Assembly: GCA_963747405.1 (NCBI GenBank)
Contig: CAVVFG010000019.1
Coordinates: 202,268-266,267 of the forward strand
DNA: 64,000 nt
Direction of reading: 5' to 3'
DNA from: Fodinibacter sp963747405
GTDB lineage: Bacteria > Actinomycetota > Actinomycetes > Actinomycetales > Dermatophilaceae
Shown: in pieces, positions 27,320 through 35,982 of the stretch
Position numbering within the stretch: position 1 is the first letter of the stretch
Layout of the letters: every line of letters begins with the position of its first letter
The notes under the pieces: generated by a model
What the model was told of the DNA's origin: nothing
What the model saw: only the letters and a program-made list of their open reading frames with translations
Database searches by the model: none
Made by a program: the position numbers and the translations under genes

Positions 27320-28159
27320 ATGTGTGGTCGGTATGCCGCGACGGCGAACCCGGACGAGCTGGTGCTCGAGTTCGAGGTCGACGACGACCGCACGGGCGAT
27401 CCGGGGCGCAGCGTGCTGGTCAACCCGCAGGACCCGCCGCCGGGTCGGCCCGACCACAACATGGCCCCCACCAAGCGCGCTCCGGTCGTGCTCGCCCGCT
27501 CGCCGCGCGAGGACCGCGAGGCGGCGCCGCGGCGGCAGCTTCGGCTGCTCACCTGGGGCCTGGTGCCGAGCTGGTCCAAGGACCCCGGCGGTGCGGCCCG
27601 GATGATCAACGCCCGGGTCGAGTCGGTCGCCGACAAACCCGCCTTCGCCCGGGCCCTGGCCGCACGGCGCTGCCTCGTGCCGGCCCGCGGGTGGTACGAG
27701 TGGCAGGCCTCGCCGACCGCCCGTGACGCGAGGGGCAAGCCGCGCAAGCAGCCGTTCTTCACCTCCCGCACCGACGGCGCGAGCGTCGCGATGGCCGGGC
27801 TCTACGAGTTCTGGCGCGACCCCACCGTGGCCGACCCCGACGACCCCCTCGCCTGGCTCACCACCTTCACGGTGGTCACCGGCCCCGCCGAGCCGGGGCT
27901 GGACCGCATCCACGACCGCCAGCCCCTGGTGCTCGAGGCCGAGGAGTGGGCCACCTGGCTCGACCCGGGCACCGGGGCGGCGGAGGTGCTCGGGCTGCTC
28001 GAGCCGCGGGCGCCGGGCCGCTTCACGGCGTACCCCGTGTCGCGGGCGGTGAGTGGCACGCGGGCCAACGGGCCACAGCTGCTGGACCCGGTTCCCGCCG
28101 ACGAGCTGATCGGCGTCGTCGACCCGGTGACCGGCGAGGTCCTCGGGCGCGACGGGTGA
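27320..28159 (+). CDS. SOS response-associated peptidase (SRAP, YedK/HMCES family)
   Basis: SRAP proteins crosslink to abasic sites in single-stranded DNA through their N-terminal Cys. The 279 residues start MCGRYA, giving the catalytic Cys2, followed by the conserved NARVES block, the Glu in GWYEWQ and the His in RIHDRQP. It has the usual length with an insert in the middle (ASPTARDARGKPRKQ). I see no clear SOS box upstream. It overlaps the next gene by GTGA. Confidence 0.93.
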   Translation: MCGRYAATANPDELVLEFEVDDDRTGDPGRSVLVNPQDPPPGRPDHNMAPTKRAPVVLARSPREDREAAPRRQLRLLTWGLVPSWSKDPGGAARMINARVESVADKPAFARALAARRCLVPARGWYEWQASPTARDARGKPRKQPFFTSRTDGASVAMAGLYEFWRDPTVADPDDPLAWLTTFTVVTGPAEPGLDRIHDRQPLVLEAEEWATWLDPGTGAAEVLGLLEPRAPGRFTAYPVSRAVSGTRANGPQLLDPVPADELIGVVDPVTGEVLGRDG

Positions 28160-28818
28160 GCGGCCCCGGCGACCCCGCCGACGCGACCGGGGACGACGTA
28201 GCGGTGCGGCTCGTCGACACCCCGCTGGGCCCGGCCCGCACCACCACGACACGGCCCGACGGCATCCCGGCCGGGTCCCTCGTGCTCGGCCACGGCGCCG
28301 GGGGACTGCGCTGGACCCTCGACGTGCTCGCCGTGCGGGATGCCGCCGTGGCTGCCGGCTGGCTGGTGGTGCTCGTGGACCAGCCCTGGCGGGTGGCCGG
28401 CAAGCGGCTCGGCCCCGGCCCGCCGTCGCTCGACCGGGCCTGGCTGCCCGTGCTCCACTCGCTGGCCCCCAGCCCCGGTGCGGGCCCGCTCGTGGTCGGT
28501 GGCCGCAGTGCCGGTGCCCGCGTGGCGTGCCGCACCGCGGCGGCTGCCGGCGCGAGCGCGGTGCTGGCCCTCTCCTTCCCGCTGCACCCGCCGGGCCGGC
28601 CCGAGCGCTCTCGGGCCGCGGAGCTGGCGGCGCCGAGCGCGCACGGCATCCCCGTGCACGTCGTGCAGGGACGCACCGACCCGTTCGGCACCCCGGCCGA
28701 GGTCGAGGCGGTCCTGCCGGCCGGGGCCACCCTCGACGTCGTCACCGGCGCGCACTCGATCGGCGGGTCGGCCGGCGCGGTGGCCGCGCTCGTGCTCCAG
28801 CGGCTTCCCGTGGCCTGA
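28156..28818 (+). CDS. Alpha/beta hydrolase, Tex30/KANL3-like family
   Basis: The 220-residue cytosolic protein has a LVLGHGAGG oxyanion segment, the nucleophile elbow GGRSAGAR (Ser about 119), an Asp in QGRTDPFG and a His in TGAHSIGG, which form a complete catalytic triad. The order and short length fit the Tex30/KANL3-like hydrolases of Actinobacteria. The substrate is unknown. The GTG start overlaps the SRAP stop by 4 bases. The SigR promoter begins shortly after its stop. Confidence 0.82.
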   Translation: MSGPGDPADATGDDVAVRLVDTPLGPARTTTTRPDGIPAGSLVLGHGAGGLRWTLDVLAVRDAAVAAGWLVVLVDQPWRVAGKRLGPGPPSLDRAWLPVLHSLAPSPGAGPLVVGGRSAGARVACRTAAAAGASAVLALSFPLHPPGRPERSRAAELAAPSAHGIPVHVVQGRTDPFGTPAEVEAVLPAGATLDVVTGAHSIGGSAGAVAALVLQRLPVA

Positions 28819-28837
28819 GCTCCGGCGCGCACGGCGG

Positions 28838-28863
28838 GGAATGCCCTCACCGGAGGGGGCGTT
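28838..28863 (+). promoter_or_regulatory. SigR-type autoregulatory promoter
   Basis: GGAAT (28838-28842), an 18-base spacer and GTT (28861-28863) match the SigR consensus known from Streptomyces. It lies 95 bases before the sigR ATG and 41 bases before an upstream in-frame GTG. It implies that SigR activates its own operon under thiol oxidation. Confidence 0.82.
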
Positions 28864-28958
28864 GACCGACCTGTCCGCCCCTCCGCCAGGAAGGTCACGC
28901 CCTCGTGTTCGTGCTCGACACCACAGCGCCCACCCGGGCCCGGTTAGGGTGGGAGACG

Positions 28959-29600
28959 ATGACCACTCCACCGACTCCCGTCGACAGCCCCACGGACGCC
29001 GAGGTCGACGTCGCCACCGAGACCCCCGCCGAGCGGCAGGCCCGCTTCGAGCGCGAGGCCCTCCCGCTGCTCGACCAGCTCTACGCGGCCGCGATGCGCA
29101 CCACCCGCAACCCGGCCGACGCCGAGGACCTGCTCCAGGAGACCTACGCCAAGGCCTACGCCGCGTTCCACCAGTACCGGCCCGGCACCAACCTCAAGGC
29201 GTGGATGTACCGCATCCTCACCAACACCTACATCAACACCTACCGCAAGCGGCAGCGTGAGCCGCTGCAGTCCGACGCCGCCGAGGTCGAGGACTACCAG
29301 CTCGCGCGGGCCGAGTCGCACACGTCGGTGGGCCTGAAGTCCGCAGAGGTGCAGGCACTCGAGCACCTGCCCGACTCGGAGGTCAAGCGTGCCCTGCAGG
29401 AGCTGCCCGAGGACTTCCGGATGGCCGTCTACCTCGCCGACGTCGAGGGGTTCGCCTACAAGGAGATCGCCGAGATCATGGGCACCCCCATCGGCACCGT
29501 GATGTCGCGACTGCACCGTGGGCGGCGCCAGCTGCGCGGCCTGCTCACCGAGTACGCCAAGGACCGCGGCTTCGGCAGCGGCACCCAGGAGGAGTCATGA
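28959..29600 (+). CDS. sigR: RNA polymerase sigma factor SigR/SigH (ECF, thiol-stress)
   Basis: The 213-residue ECF sigma factor has region 2 (about 35-103; DAEDLLQETYAKAY, GTNLKAWMYRILTNTYIN) and region 4 (about 143-198; PEDFRMAVYLADVEGFAYKEIAEIM). These are near-signature sequences for SigR of Streptomyces and SigH of mycobacteria. It directs the response to disulfide stress. It sits behind its own SigR-type promoter and overlaps the anti-sigma gene by 4 bases. An in-frame GTG 18 codons upstream has AGGAAGG before it and could give a longer isoform, as known for the unstable SigR' of S. coelicolor. Confidence 0.93.
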   Translation: MTTPPTPVDSPTDAEVDVATETPAERQARFEREALPLLDQLYAAAMRTTRNPADAEDLLQETYAKAYAAFHQYRPGTNLKAWMYRILTNTYINTYRKRQREPLQSDAAEVEDYQLARAESHTSVGLKSAEVQALEHLPDSEVKRALQELPEDFRMAVYLADVEGFAYKEIAEIMGTPIGTVMSRLHRGRRQLRGLLTEYAKDRGFGSGTQEES

Positions 29601-29866
29601 CCCAGGACGCCCACGCCGGACACGGTGACTGCTCCGAGGTCCTGCACCGCATCTACGAGTACCTCGACGGCGAGATGAGCGCCGACGACGTGCGGCGGGT
29701 CGCCGCCCACCTCGGCGAGTGCCAGCCCTGTCTGGCCGAGCACGACCTCGACGTCGCGCTGAAGCAGGCCGTGCGCCGCTCGTGCTCCGGCGAGACCGCC
29801 CCCGTGGCGGTGCGGCTGCAGGTCATGCAGCGGATCACCATGGTGCGCCTGGAGTCCGAGGGCTGA
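29597..29866 (+). CDS. rsrA: Redox-sensitive zinc anti-sigma factor RsrA
   Basis: The 89-residue ZAS-family anti-sigma factor has the zinc ligands Cys12, His38, Cys42 and Cys45 (HLGECQPC, i.e. HxxxCxxC) and a further Cys63. These match the S. coelicolor RsrA pattern shifted by one residue. Oxidation should form a disulfide, release zinc and free SigR. Translation is coupled to sigR by an ATGA overlap, giving matched amounts. A hairpin terminator follows 35 bases after the stop. Confidence 0.94.
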   Translation: MTQDAHAGHGDCSEVLHRIYEYLDGEMSADDVRRVAAHLGECQPCLAEHDLDVALKQAVRRSCSGETAPVAVRLQVMQRITMVRLESEG

Positions 29867-29901
29867 GACCGGGGCACCCCCGAACGGCCCCACACGACGC
29901 G

Positions 29902-29935
29902 AACACCCGGTATGCCGTCAGGCCTACCGGGTGTT
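29902..29935. terminator. Bidirectional terminator between rsrA and bL37
   Basis: A perfect 11-bp stem (AACACCCGGTA/TACCGGGTGTT) with a 12-base loop that can pair further inside (GCC/GGC) serves the converging rsrA and bL37 transcripts. Confidence 0.8.
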
Positions 29936-29946
29936 GGGTGACGCGC

Positions 29947-30021
29947 TCAGGCGTTGGGCTTGCGGCCGTGGTTGGCCTTGTTGCCCTTGCGCGAGCGGCG
30001 CTTGCGGGCGCGCTTGCTCAT
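29947..30021 (-). CDS. Ribosomal protein bL37 (24 residues)
   Basis: The tiny, very basic peptide reads MSKRARKRRSRKG then NKANHGRKPNA. It matches the actinobacterial 50S protein bL37 first seen in mycobacterial ribosome structures, and is related to the AURKAIP1/Cox24 tail. The start is supported by AAAGG 7 bases upstream. It is easily missed because of its size. Its position beside sigR-rsrA is, as far as I recall, also seen in mycobacteria and related genera. Confidence 0.85.
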   Translation of the reverse strand: MSKRARKRRSRKGNKANHGRKPNA

Positions 30022-30125
30022 GGGGTGCCTTTCGTCGGGGGACGGTGTGCCTGGTGGCGCGATGTGACGCACATGGCTCGTCAATGATTGTCGCACACCA
30101 CGGCGCGTGCGAGACTCATCCTGTC

Positions 30126-30150
30126 CCGTCCCCAGCCGTCCAGGGGACGG
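30126..30150 (+). promoter_or_regulatory. Leader hairpin before the small secreted peptide gene
   Basis: An 8-bp stem (CCGTCCCC/GGGGACGG) with a 9-base loop ends 24 bases before the start codon, just ahead of the AAAGGAA ribosome site. It may be a 5' mRNA structure. Regulation is not shown. Confidence 0.35.
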
Positions 30151-30174
30151 ACGACCGCCTCTGAAAGGAACTCC

Positions 30175-30372
30175 ATGCGCACCTTCCGCGCCGCACTGGC
30201 TGCCGCCGCTCTGGCTGCCGTCGCCCTGCTCGCTCCCGCCACCGCTTCCGCCGCATCCGCCAGCCCGGCTGCATTCTCCGCACCTGTCGTCTCCGCCGCA
30301 CCCACCGCCCTGGTCCACCGGGTCGACCCGACCCGCGCGGTGCAGCTCGCCTGGGGCTGGGAAGGCGGCTGA
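30175..30372 (+). CDS. Small secreted peptide, unknown function
   Basis: The 65-residue product starts MRTF and has an Ala/Leu-rich signal peptide with a likely cut after ATASA (about residue 28-29). The remaining 35 or so residues are Ala/Ser/Pro-rich and end in a distinct tail, VHRVDPTRAVQLAWGWEGG. It contains no Cys. I do not recognise the family. A good ribosome site (AAAGGAA) precedes it. The following membrane-HD gene begins 11 bases after the stop without a clear ribosome site, so the two are probably translationally coupled. A secreted signal or modulator for the membrane proteins downstream is a guess. Confidence 0.65.
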   Translation: MRTFRAALAAAALAAVALLAPATASAASASPAAFSAPVVSAAPTALVHRVDPTRAVQLAWGWEGG

Positions 30373-30383
30373 GTCGTTGACCG

Positions 30384-31673
30384 ATGACCACTGAGGCGCC
30401 CGCGGGGGAGGGTGGCGCCCCACGTCGAGCCCAGTACGCGACCAACACCTACGTCGGCCTCGTCGCCGCGGCCGGAATCTGCCTGACCGCCGGCGCCATC
30501 CGGGTCGACGGCCTCGGCATCGACACCACCACGTTCTGGATGATGCTGCTGCTCGCCGTCCTGGCGTGGTGGTTCGGCTCGGTCAAGGTCGACGCCGACC
30601 GGGTGTCCCTGTCCTTCACCAGCATCGTACTGCTCGCCACCATGGCGCTGGTCGGCCCGGCCGCCGCCGGCATCGTGGGCACCATCATGGGTCCGTTCCA
30701 CTCCGGCGGGGGAGTGCCGCTGCGAGTGCGGATCTTCAACTCGGGCATGTTCGCGACCATGGGAGTGGTCGGGGGCGCCGCCTACCTCGCCGCGGGTGGG
30801 GTGCCGGCAGGGACGGCGCCGGTGGGCACCCAGGAGATCGTCCGGGACATCGGCATTCCCGTGCTCGTCGCCGACGTCGTCCAGTTCGTGCTGAACGTGG
30901 TGCTCATCGCCGTGGTGGTGCGCCTGGCGTCGGGGCTGTCGATGCGTGCGCAGGTGGGCCGCATCCTCGGGACCGGGGGGTCGGCCCACCTCGGCTACGG
31001 CATCATCGCGTTCATCCTGGTCGTGCTCTGGGGCCCGGCCGAGCTGGGCGCGGCGAGCGTGTTCCTCATCCTCCCGCCGCTCCTGGTGGCCCACTGGGCC
31101 TACCGCCAGTACGCCGAGGAGGTCAAGGCGCACGAGCGCGCGCTGTACGTGCTGGTCGCCGCCGTCGAGGCGAAGGCCCCCCACCTGGCCGGCCACAGCA
31201 CCCGCGTCGCCGACCTCAGCGCGTCGATGGCCGAGCACCTCGGCCTGCGCGCCCACGTGGTGTCCGAGACCCGGATGGCCGGCATGCTCCACGACCTCGG
31301 GCTGACGACCCTCCCCACCGGCCTGGTCCGCAACACCGGGGTCATCGGTGAGCCAGCCCTGGAGCACTACCCCGAGCGGGGCGTCGGTCTGCTGCGGGAG
31401 CTGAGCTTCCTGACCGGCTCGCTGAACGCCATCGCCAACCACCGCCTCGCGGTGTCGCCGGGCACCAGACCGAACCAGGTCAGCCTGCCGGCCCTGGTCG
31501 TCGGGTTGGCCGACGAGTACGACCTGCTCACCGAGGTCGGCACCCCCGACGGCGCCCGGGTCGAGCGGGACTCGGCGCTGGAGCTGCTCAGACGGAGCCC
31601 GGCGGGCCGCGAGGACCTGCTCCAGTCCCTCGAGCACGCCCTGACGCGTCGCGCCGGGGTCGCCGGCCCATGA
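30384..31673 (+). CDS. Membrane-anchored HD-domain protein (first of pair)
   Basis: The 429-residue protein has about seven to eight membrane spans in residues 20-235 followed by a cytosolic HD phosphohydrolase-like domain. The domain carries GHSTRVADLSASMAEHLGL, the MLHDLGL metal motif and a late LVVGLADEYDLLT helix. It resembles HD-GYP proteins, but the HHExxDGxGYP segment that defines cyclic-di-GMP phosphodiesterases is replaced by ANHRLAVSPG. Hydrolase activity is therefore uncertain. It is coupled by ATGA to a second protein of the same design and preceded by a small secreted peptide gene. Confidence 0.78.
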   Translation: MTTEAPAGEGGAPRRAQYATNTYVGLVAAAGICLTAGAIRVDGLGIDTTTFWMMLLLAVLAWWFGSVKVDADRVSLSFTSIVLLATMALVGPAAAGIVGTIMGPFHSGGGVPLRVRIFNSGMFATMGVVGGAAYLAAGGVPAGTAPVGTQEIVRDIGIPVLVADVVQFVLNVVLIAVVVRLASGLSMRAQVGRILGTGGSAHLGYGIIAFILVVLWGPAELGAASVFLILPPLLVAHWAYRQYAEEVKAHERALYVLVAAVEAKAPHLAGHSTRVADLSASMAEHLGLRAHVVSETRMAGMLHDLGLTTLPTGLVRNTGVIGEPALEHYPERGVGLLRELSFLTGSLNAIANHRLAVSPGTRPNQVSLPALVVGLADEYDLLTEVGTPDGARVERDSALELLRRSPAGREDLLQSLEHALTRRAGVAGP

Positions 31674-33001
31674 GGACCGTCCCGCCCCGGGCCCACGTGG
31701 CACGCGCCTGGGGTGTGCTGGCCCTGGGCCTGCTGGTGCTCGTCCTCGGGCTCTACGCCAACGGCATGTCGCTGGTCCTGCAGCTGGTCGGCCACTGGCC
31801 CACGGTCGTCTCGTTCGTGGCTGCCATCACCATCGGCGAGCTGTTCCGGCTGCGCATGCCCAGCGGGCGCGAGGCAGCCCCCCTCGCGTCGGCCTCGGCC
31901 CTGGGGGTCGTCTTCCTCGGCGTGGTCGACAGCGAGCCGCCCTTCGACGTGGCGGCCGGGCCGGTCGTGCTCGTCGTCGCGGCGGGGCTGCTCCTCGCCG
32001 CCCTGGTGCGCGGCCTGCGAGGGGCCACCGTCGGGCTCGACCAGGTGTCCGCCCGCCTGGTCGGGGTGGCCGCGGCCGCCTGGCTCACCCGGGCCTTCGC
32101 CCCGCAGGGGGTGTCGTTGTGGGACCTCGGCGTCGACAGCTCGGTGCCACGCTGGGCCGTCGCGATCGGGCTGGTCGCCGTCGCCGGTGTGGGCATCGGG
32201 GTCGAGCTGGTGCTGTCGTCGGCACTGCGCTCGGAACGGCAGCACACCCCGTGGCTCGCGGCCGTGCGCGACGAGTTCGGCGAGGTGACCCCCTTGACGG
32301 CGGCCGTCGTTGTGTCGGGCCCGATGGTCGCCCTGATGGCACCGGCCCTGGGGCTGCTGTCCCTCCCTGTGGCGCTGTTCCCGCTCGCCATCACCTACGT
32401 GGCCGTCGACCGCTACGCGCAGAACCGGCTCACCTACCGCCAGACCATCGCCACCCTCTCGCACATCACCGAGCACGGCGGCTACACCTCCGCGGGCCAC
32501 GCCGAGCGGGTGGCCGACCTCGCCGTGCGCATCGGCCGGGTGCTGGGCATCTCCGACCGCGACCTGCGCGACGTCGAGTACGCCGCCCTGCTGCACGACC
32601 TCGGCCAGATCTCGCTCATCGAGCCGATCCCGGGGGGCGCGACCGTCCTGGCGGCACCCAGCGACCAGCGCGACATCGCCGACGAGGGGGCGCGGATCAT
32701 CCGGCACGCGGAGGGGCTCGAGGAGGTGGCCGACTACGTCGAGGCGCAGACGATCCCCTACCGGCAGGTGCGCGAGCTCGGCGAGGAGGTGCCGGTCGCG
32801 AGCCGGATCATCAAGGTGGCGAACGCCTTCGACGACCTCACCGGTGGCAGTGGCGACCCGCAGGACATCCTGGCGGCCAACGAGCGCATCCACCTCGGTC
32901 TGGGCTACGAGTACGACCCGGACGTCGTCGAGGCCCTGGCGGTGGCGACGGCGGACGCCCTCGTCGCCCGCGTGGGGGAGTGGGAACCGGCCGCACGTTA
33001 G
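31670..33001 (+). CDS. Membrane-anchored HD-domain protein (second of pair)
   Basis: The 443-residue protein repeats the layout of its upstream neighbour: about eight membrane spans in residues 10-245, then a cytosolic HD domain with GHAERVADLAVRIGRVLGI, ALLHDLGQ and the helix KVANAFDDLTGG. Here too the GYP segment is missing. Sequence identity with the first protein is low by eye, so this is an old duplication or a convergent pairing. The 4-base ATGA overlap implies equal synthesis and perhaps a heteromeric complex. The second messenger, if any, is unknown. Confidence 0.8.
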   Translation: MRTVPPRAHVARAWGVLALGLLVLVLGLYANGMSLVLQLVGHWPTVVSFVAAITIGELFRLRMPSGREAAPLASASALGVVFLGVVDSEPPFDVAAGPVVLVVAAGLLLAALVRGLRGATVGLDQVSARLVGVAAAAWLTRAFAPQGVSLWDLGVDSSVPRWAVAIGLVAVAGVGIGVELVLSSALRSERQHTPWLAAVRDEFGEVTPLTAAVVVSGPMVALMAPALGLLSLPVALFPLAITYVAVDRYAQNRLTYRQTIATLSHITEHGGYTSAGHAERVADLAVRIGRVLGISDRDLRDVEYAALLHDLGQISLIEPIPGGATVLAAPSDQRDIADEGARIIRHAEGLEEVADYVEAQTIPYRQVRELGEEVPVASRIIKVANAFDDLTGGSGDPQDILAANERIHLGLGYEYDPDVVEALAVATADALVARVGEWEPAAR

Positions 33002-33040
33002 CATCGGTACCCACCTGCTGCCACCCCCGGAGAGGGCCCC

Positions 33041-34195
33041 GTGGATCGCCTGACGCCCGTCATCTTCACCGACGCGTGGGGATCGTACGTGTCCATCGCC
33101 AGCCTGCAGGGCCGGGACATCCCGAGCCCGCAGCGCGAGTCCGAGCTGTGGATGGGCGCGCACGAGGCGGGCCCGGCCGGCACCGACCGACCGGGTGCGC
33201 CGACCCTCGCCACGGTCGTGGCCGCCGACCCGCTCGGTGAGCTGGGCGAGGACTGTGTGCGGCGCTTCGGACCACGCCTGCCCTTCCTGCTCAAGGTGCT
33301 CGCCCCCGGGCGCGCCATCTCGATCCAGGCCCACCCGAGCGCCGAGCAGGCCCGCGAGGTGCGCGCCACCACCGGCGACTCGGTCTACGTCGACGACTGG
33401 GGCAAGCCCGAGCTGCTGCTGGCCATCGCGCCCTTCGAGGTCTTCGTCGGGATGCGGGCGCCCGACGAGGTGGCCGACCTCGTCGGGCGGCTCGGCATCC
33501 CCACCCTCGTCGAGATGGTCGAGAAGGCGGCGGTCACCGACGACCCCGCCCACGCGATGCTCGGTGCGGTGCTCGCCACCCCGGCCGGCGAGGTCGACGG
33601 CCTGGCCCGCGAGGTCGTGGCCGCCTGCGTGCGGCTCGAGGCCACGGGCGACGAGTTCGGGCGGGCCGCGGCCGCCGTGGTGCAGGTGGCCGAGGAGCAT
33701 CCCGACGACATCGGCCTGGTCGTGCTGCTCCTCATGCACCACTGGGTGCTGCAGCCGGGGGAGTACATCGACGTCGCCGCAGGGGTGCTGCACTCCTACG
33801 TGCGCGGGCTGGGCATCGAGGTGCTCGCCAACTCCGACAACGTGGTGCGCGCCGGCCTCACGAGCAAGGCGGTCAACGCCCCCGAGCTGCTGCGGATCGT
33901 CGACCCGCGCGCCGACGGTGTCGCCGGTCGCGCTCGCGTGGTCGAGCCCGGGCTCGAGGCCTTCGACAGCGCCTCCGACCGCTTCCTGCTCTACCGCGTC
34001 AGCCCGGGTCGGTCACTGCCCGGCGAGGGCCGTCCGCGCATCGTGTTCTGCCTGCGCGGCGGAGTCACGCTGGCCTCGGCCACCGGCAGGCTCGACCTGG
34101 GCGACGTCGAGTCGGCCTTCCTCCCGGCCGGTGAGGGTGCCGTCGACCTCGAGGGAGTCGGCGACGTCTTCGTCGTCACCGTCCCCGCGCCCTGA
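33041..34195 (+). CDS. manA: Mannose-6-phosphate isomerase, class I
   Basis: ManA interconverts mannose 6-phosphate and fructose 6-phosphate and so supplies GDP-mannose for glycans. The 384 residues show the type I zinc motif IQAHPSAEQA, the Glu ligand in WGKPELL, the His ligand in AAGVLHSYVRG and the NSDNVVRAGLT block. GVLHSY departs slightly from the usual GxxHAY, and SKAVN replaces the usual KHVD. The start is GTG, with GGAGAGGG about 6 bases upstream. It stands alone between the HD pair and a bidirectional terminator. Confidence 0.93.
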   Translation: MDRLTPVIFTDAWGSYVSIASLQGRDIPSPQRESELWMGAHEAGPAGTDRPGAPTLATVVAADPLGELGEDCVRRFGPRLPFLLKVLAPGRAISIQAHPSAEQAREVRATTGDSVYVDDWGKPELLLAIAPFEVFVGMRAPDEVADLVGRLGIPTLVEMVEKAAVTDDPAHAMLGAVLATPAGEVDGLAREVVAACVRLEATGDEFGRAAAAVVQVAEEHPDDIGLVVLLLMHHWVLQPGEYIDVAAGVLHSYVRGLGIEVLANSDNVVRAGLTSKAVNAPELLRIVDPRADGVAGRARVVEPGLEAFDSASDRFLLYRVSPGRSLPGEGRPRIVFCLRGGVTLASATGRLDLGDVESAFLPAGEGAVDLEGVGDVFVVTVPAP

Positions 34196-34205
34196 GGCTC
34201 CTGCA

Positions 34206-34245
34206 CGACGAGGGCCGCCCTGGCTGTCGCCGGGGCGGCCGTCGT
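34206..34245. terminator. Bidirectional terminator between manA and sodN
   Basis: The inner stem GGCCGCCC/GGGCGGCC is extended by ACGAC/GTCGT across a 2-base bulge, with a 12-base loop. It lies between convergent genes. Confidence 0.75.
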
Positions 34246-34258
34246 GGTGGGGCCGCAG

Positions 34259-34654
34259 TCAGGCCTTCTTGGTCTCCGCGAAGATGCGCGCGATCTCGTC
34301 GATCTTGGCGAGCAGCTCGTCGGCCTTGGCGGCGTCGAACTCACCCTTGGTGCCGGACGCGCCGGCCAGCTTGGTGGCCTCGTTGAACAGGGTGTGCAGC
34401 TCGGGGTACTTCTCGAAGTGCGGGGGCTTGAAGTAGTCGGTCCACAGCACCCACAGGTGGTGCTTGACGAGCTCCGAGCGCTGCTCCTTGATCAGGATGG
34501 CGCGGGTGCGGAAGTCGGGGTCGGGGTTGTCTGCGACCTTGGCGATGATTCCCTTGATCGACTCAGCCTCGATGCGGGCCTGCGCGGGGTCGTACACGCC
34601 GCACGGCAGGTCGCAGTGCGCCGAGACGTCGGTGATGCGGAACAGGGACAGCAT
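34259..34654 (-). CDS. sodN: Nickel superoxide dismutase
   Basis: SodN dismutates superoxide with a Ni centre. The 131-residue precursor has a 12-residue propeptide and then HCDLPCGVYDP, the nickel hook in which His13, Cys14 and Cys18 become His1, Cys2 and Cys6 after cleavage. The rest is the four-helix bundle. The maturation protease gene sodX lies 42 bases upstream in the same direction. The gap holds a small hairpin (CGGGAC/GTCCCG) but no sequence I recognise as a Nur box. In Streptomyces nickel-bound Nur represses sodF and nickel induces sodN; regulation here is not visible. Confidence 0.97.
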   Translation of the reverse strand: MLSLFRITDVSAHCDLPCGVYDPAQARIEAESIKGIIAKVADNPDPDFRTRAILIKEQRSELVKHHLWVLWTDYFKPPHFEKYPELHTLFNEATKLAGASGTKGEFDAAKADELLAKIDEIARIFAETKKA

Positions 34655-34696
34655 GGGTGTCTCTCCTCGGGGTCGGGACGTGCGGTCCCGCCAAAC

Positions 34697-35031
34697 CTAC
34701 CCCAGCGGTCGCCGCACAGAGCCGACGACCACCGCGAGGATGTCGTCCTCGGCGAGTGACCCGACGTCGAAGGAGGTGACCCCCTCGGCGGCGTTGTCGG
34801 AGTCGATCCACCAGCGGTGCGGTGCAGCAGGATCCGGCCCGGTCAACCGCTTCACCGAGAGCGGTCGGGGACGGCCCCCAGCGGCCGGGGGGAGCCGGAC
34901 GACGGCGGCCCGCCCGGGACGTGGCCGGATGCCGCGCAGCACCAGCAGGACGTCACCGTCACGGTAGGTGGGCAGCATCGAACGCCCACGGACCCGCACC
35001 AGGGCGGGCCACGGCATCCGCAGCCGCCCGC

Positions 35032-35035
<4 letters not shown>
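34697..35035 (-). CDS. sodX: Nickel SOD maturation protease SodX (S24/S26 family)
   Basis: The 112-residue protein has the signal-peptidase-like Ser/Lys dyad: Ser19 in RGRSMLPTYRDGD and Lys62 in LSVKRL. It cleaves the SodN propeptide to free the His1 ligand. It has no membrane span, in line with cytosolic SodX proteins. The GTG start overlaps the stop of the amino-acid ABC transporter ATPase gene by 4 bases, so sodX is translationally tied to a transporter operon, an unusual placement. sodN follows after 42 bases. Confidence 0.92.

Positions 35036-35981
<946 letters not shown>

Positions 35982-35982
<1 letters not shown>

Noticed and set aside
31367..33793. 808-codon minus-strand frame opposite the HD genes and manA
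   Set aside because: It is antisense shadow with His/Arg/Gly repeats and no family features; the plus-strand genes are certain.
34655..34696. Nur operator before sodN
   Set aside because: The gap has a small CGGGAC/GTCCCG stem, but no TTGCAA-type dyad as I know it for Nur.
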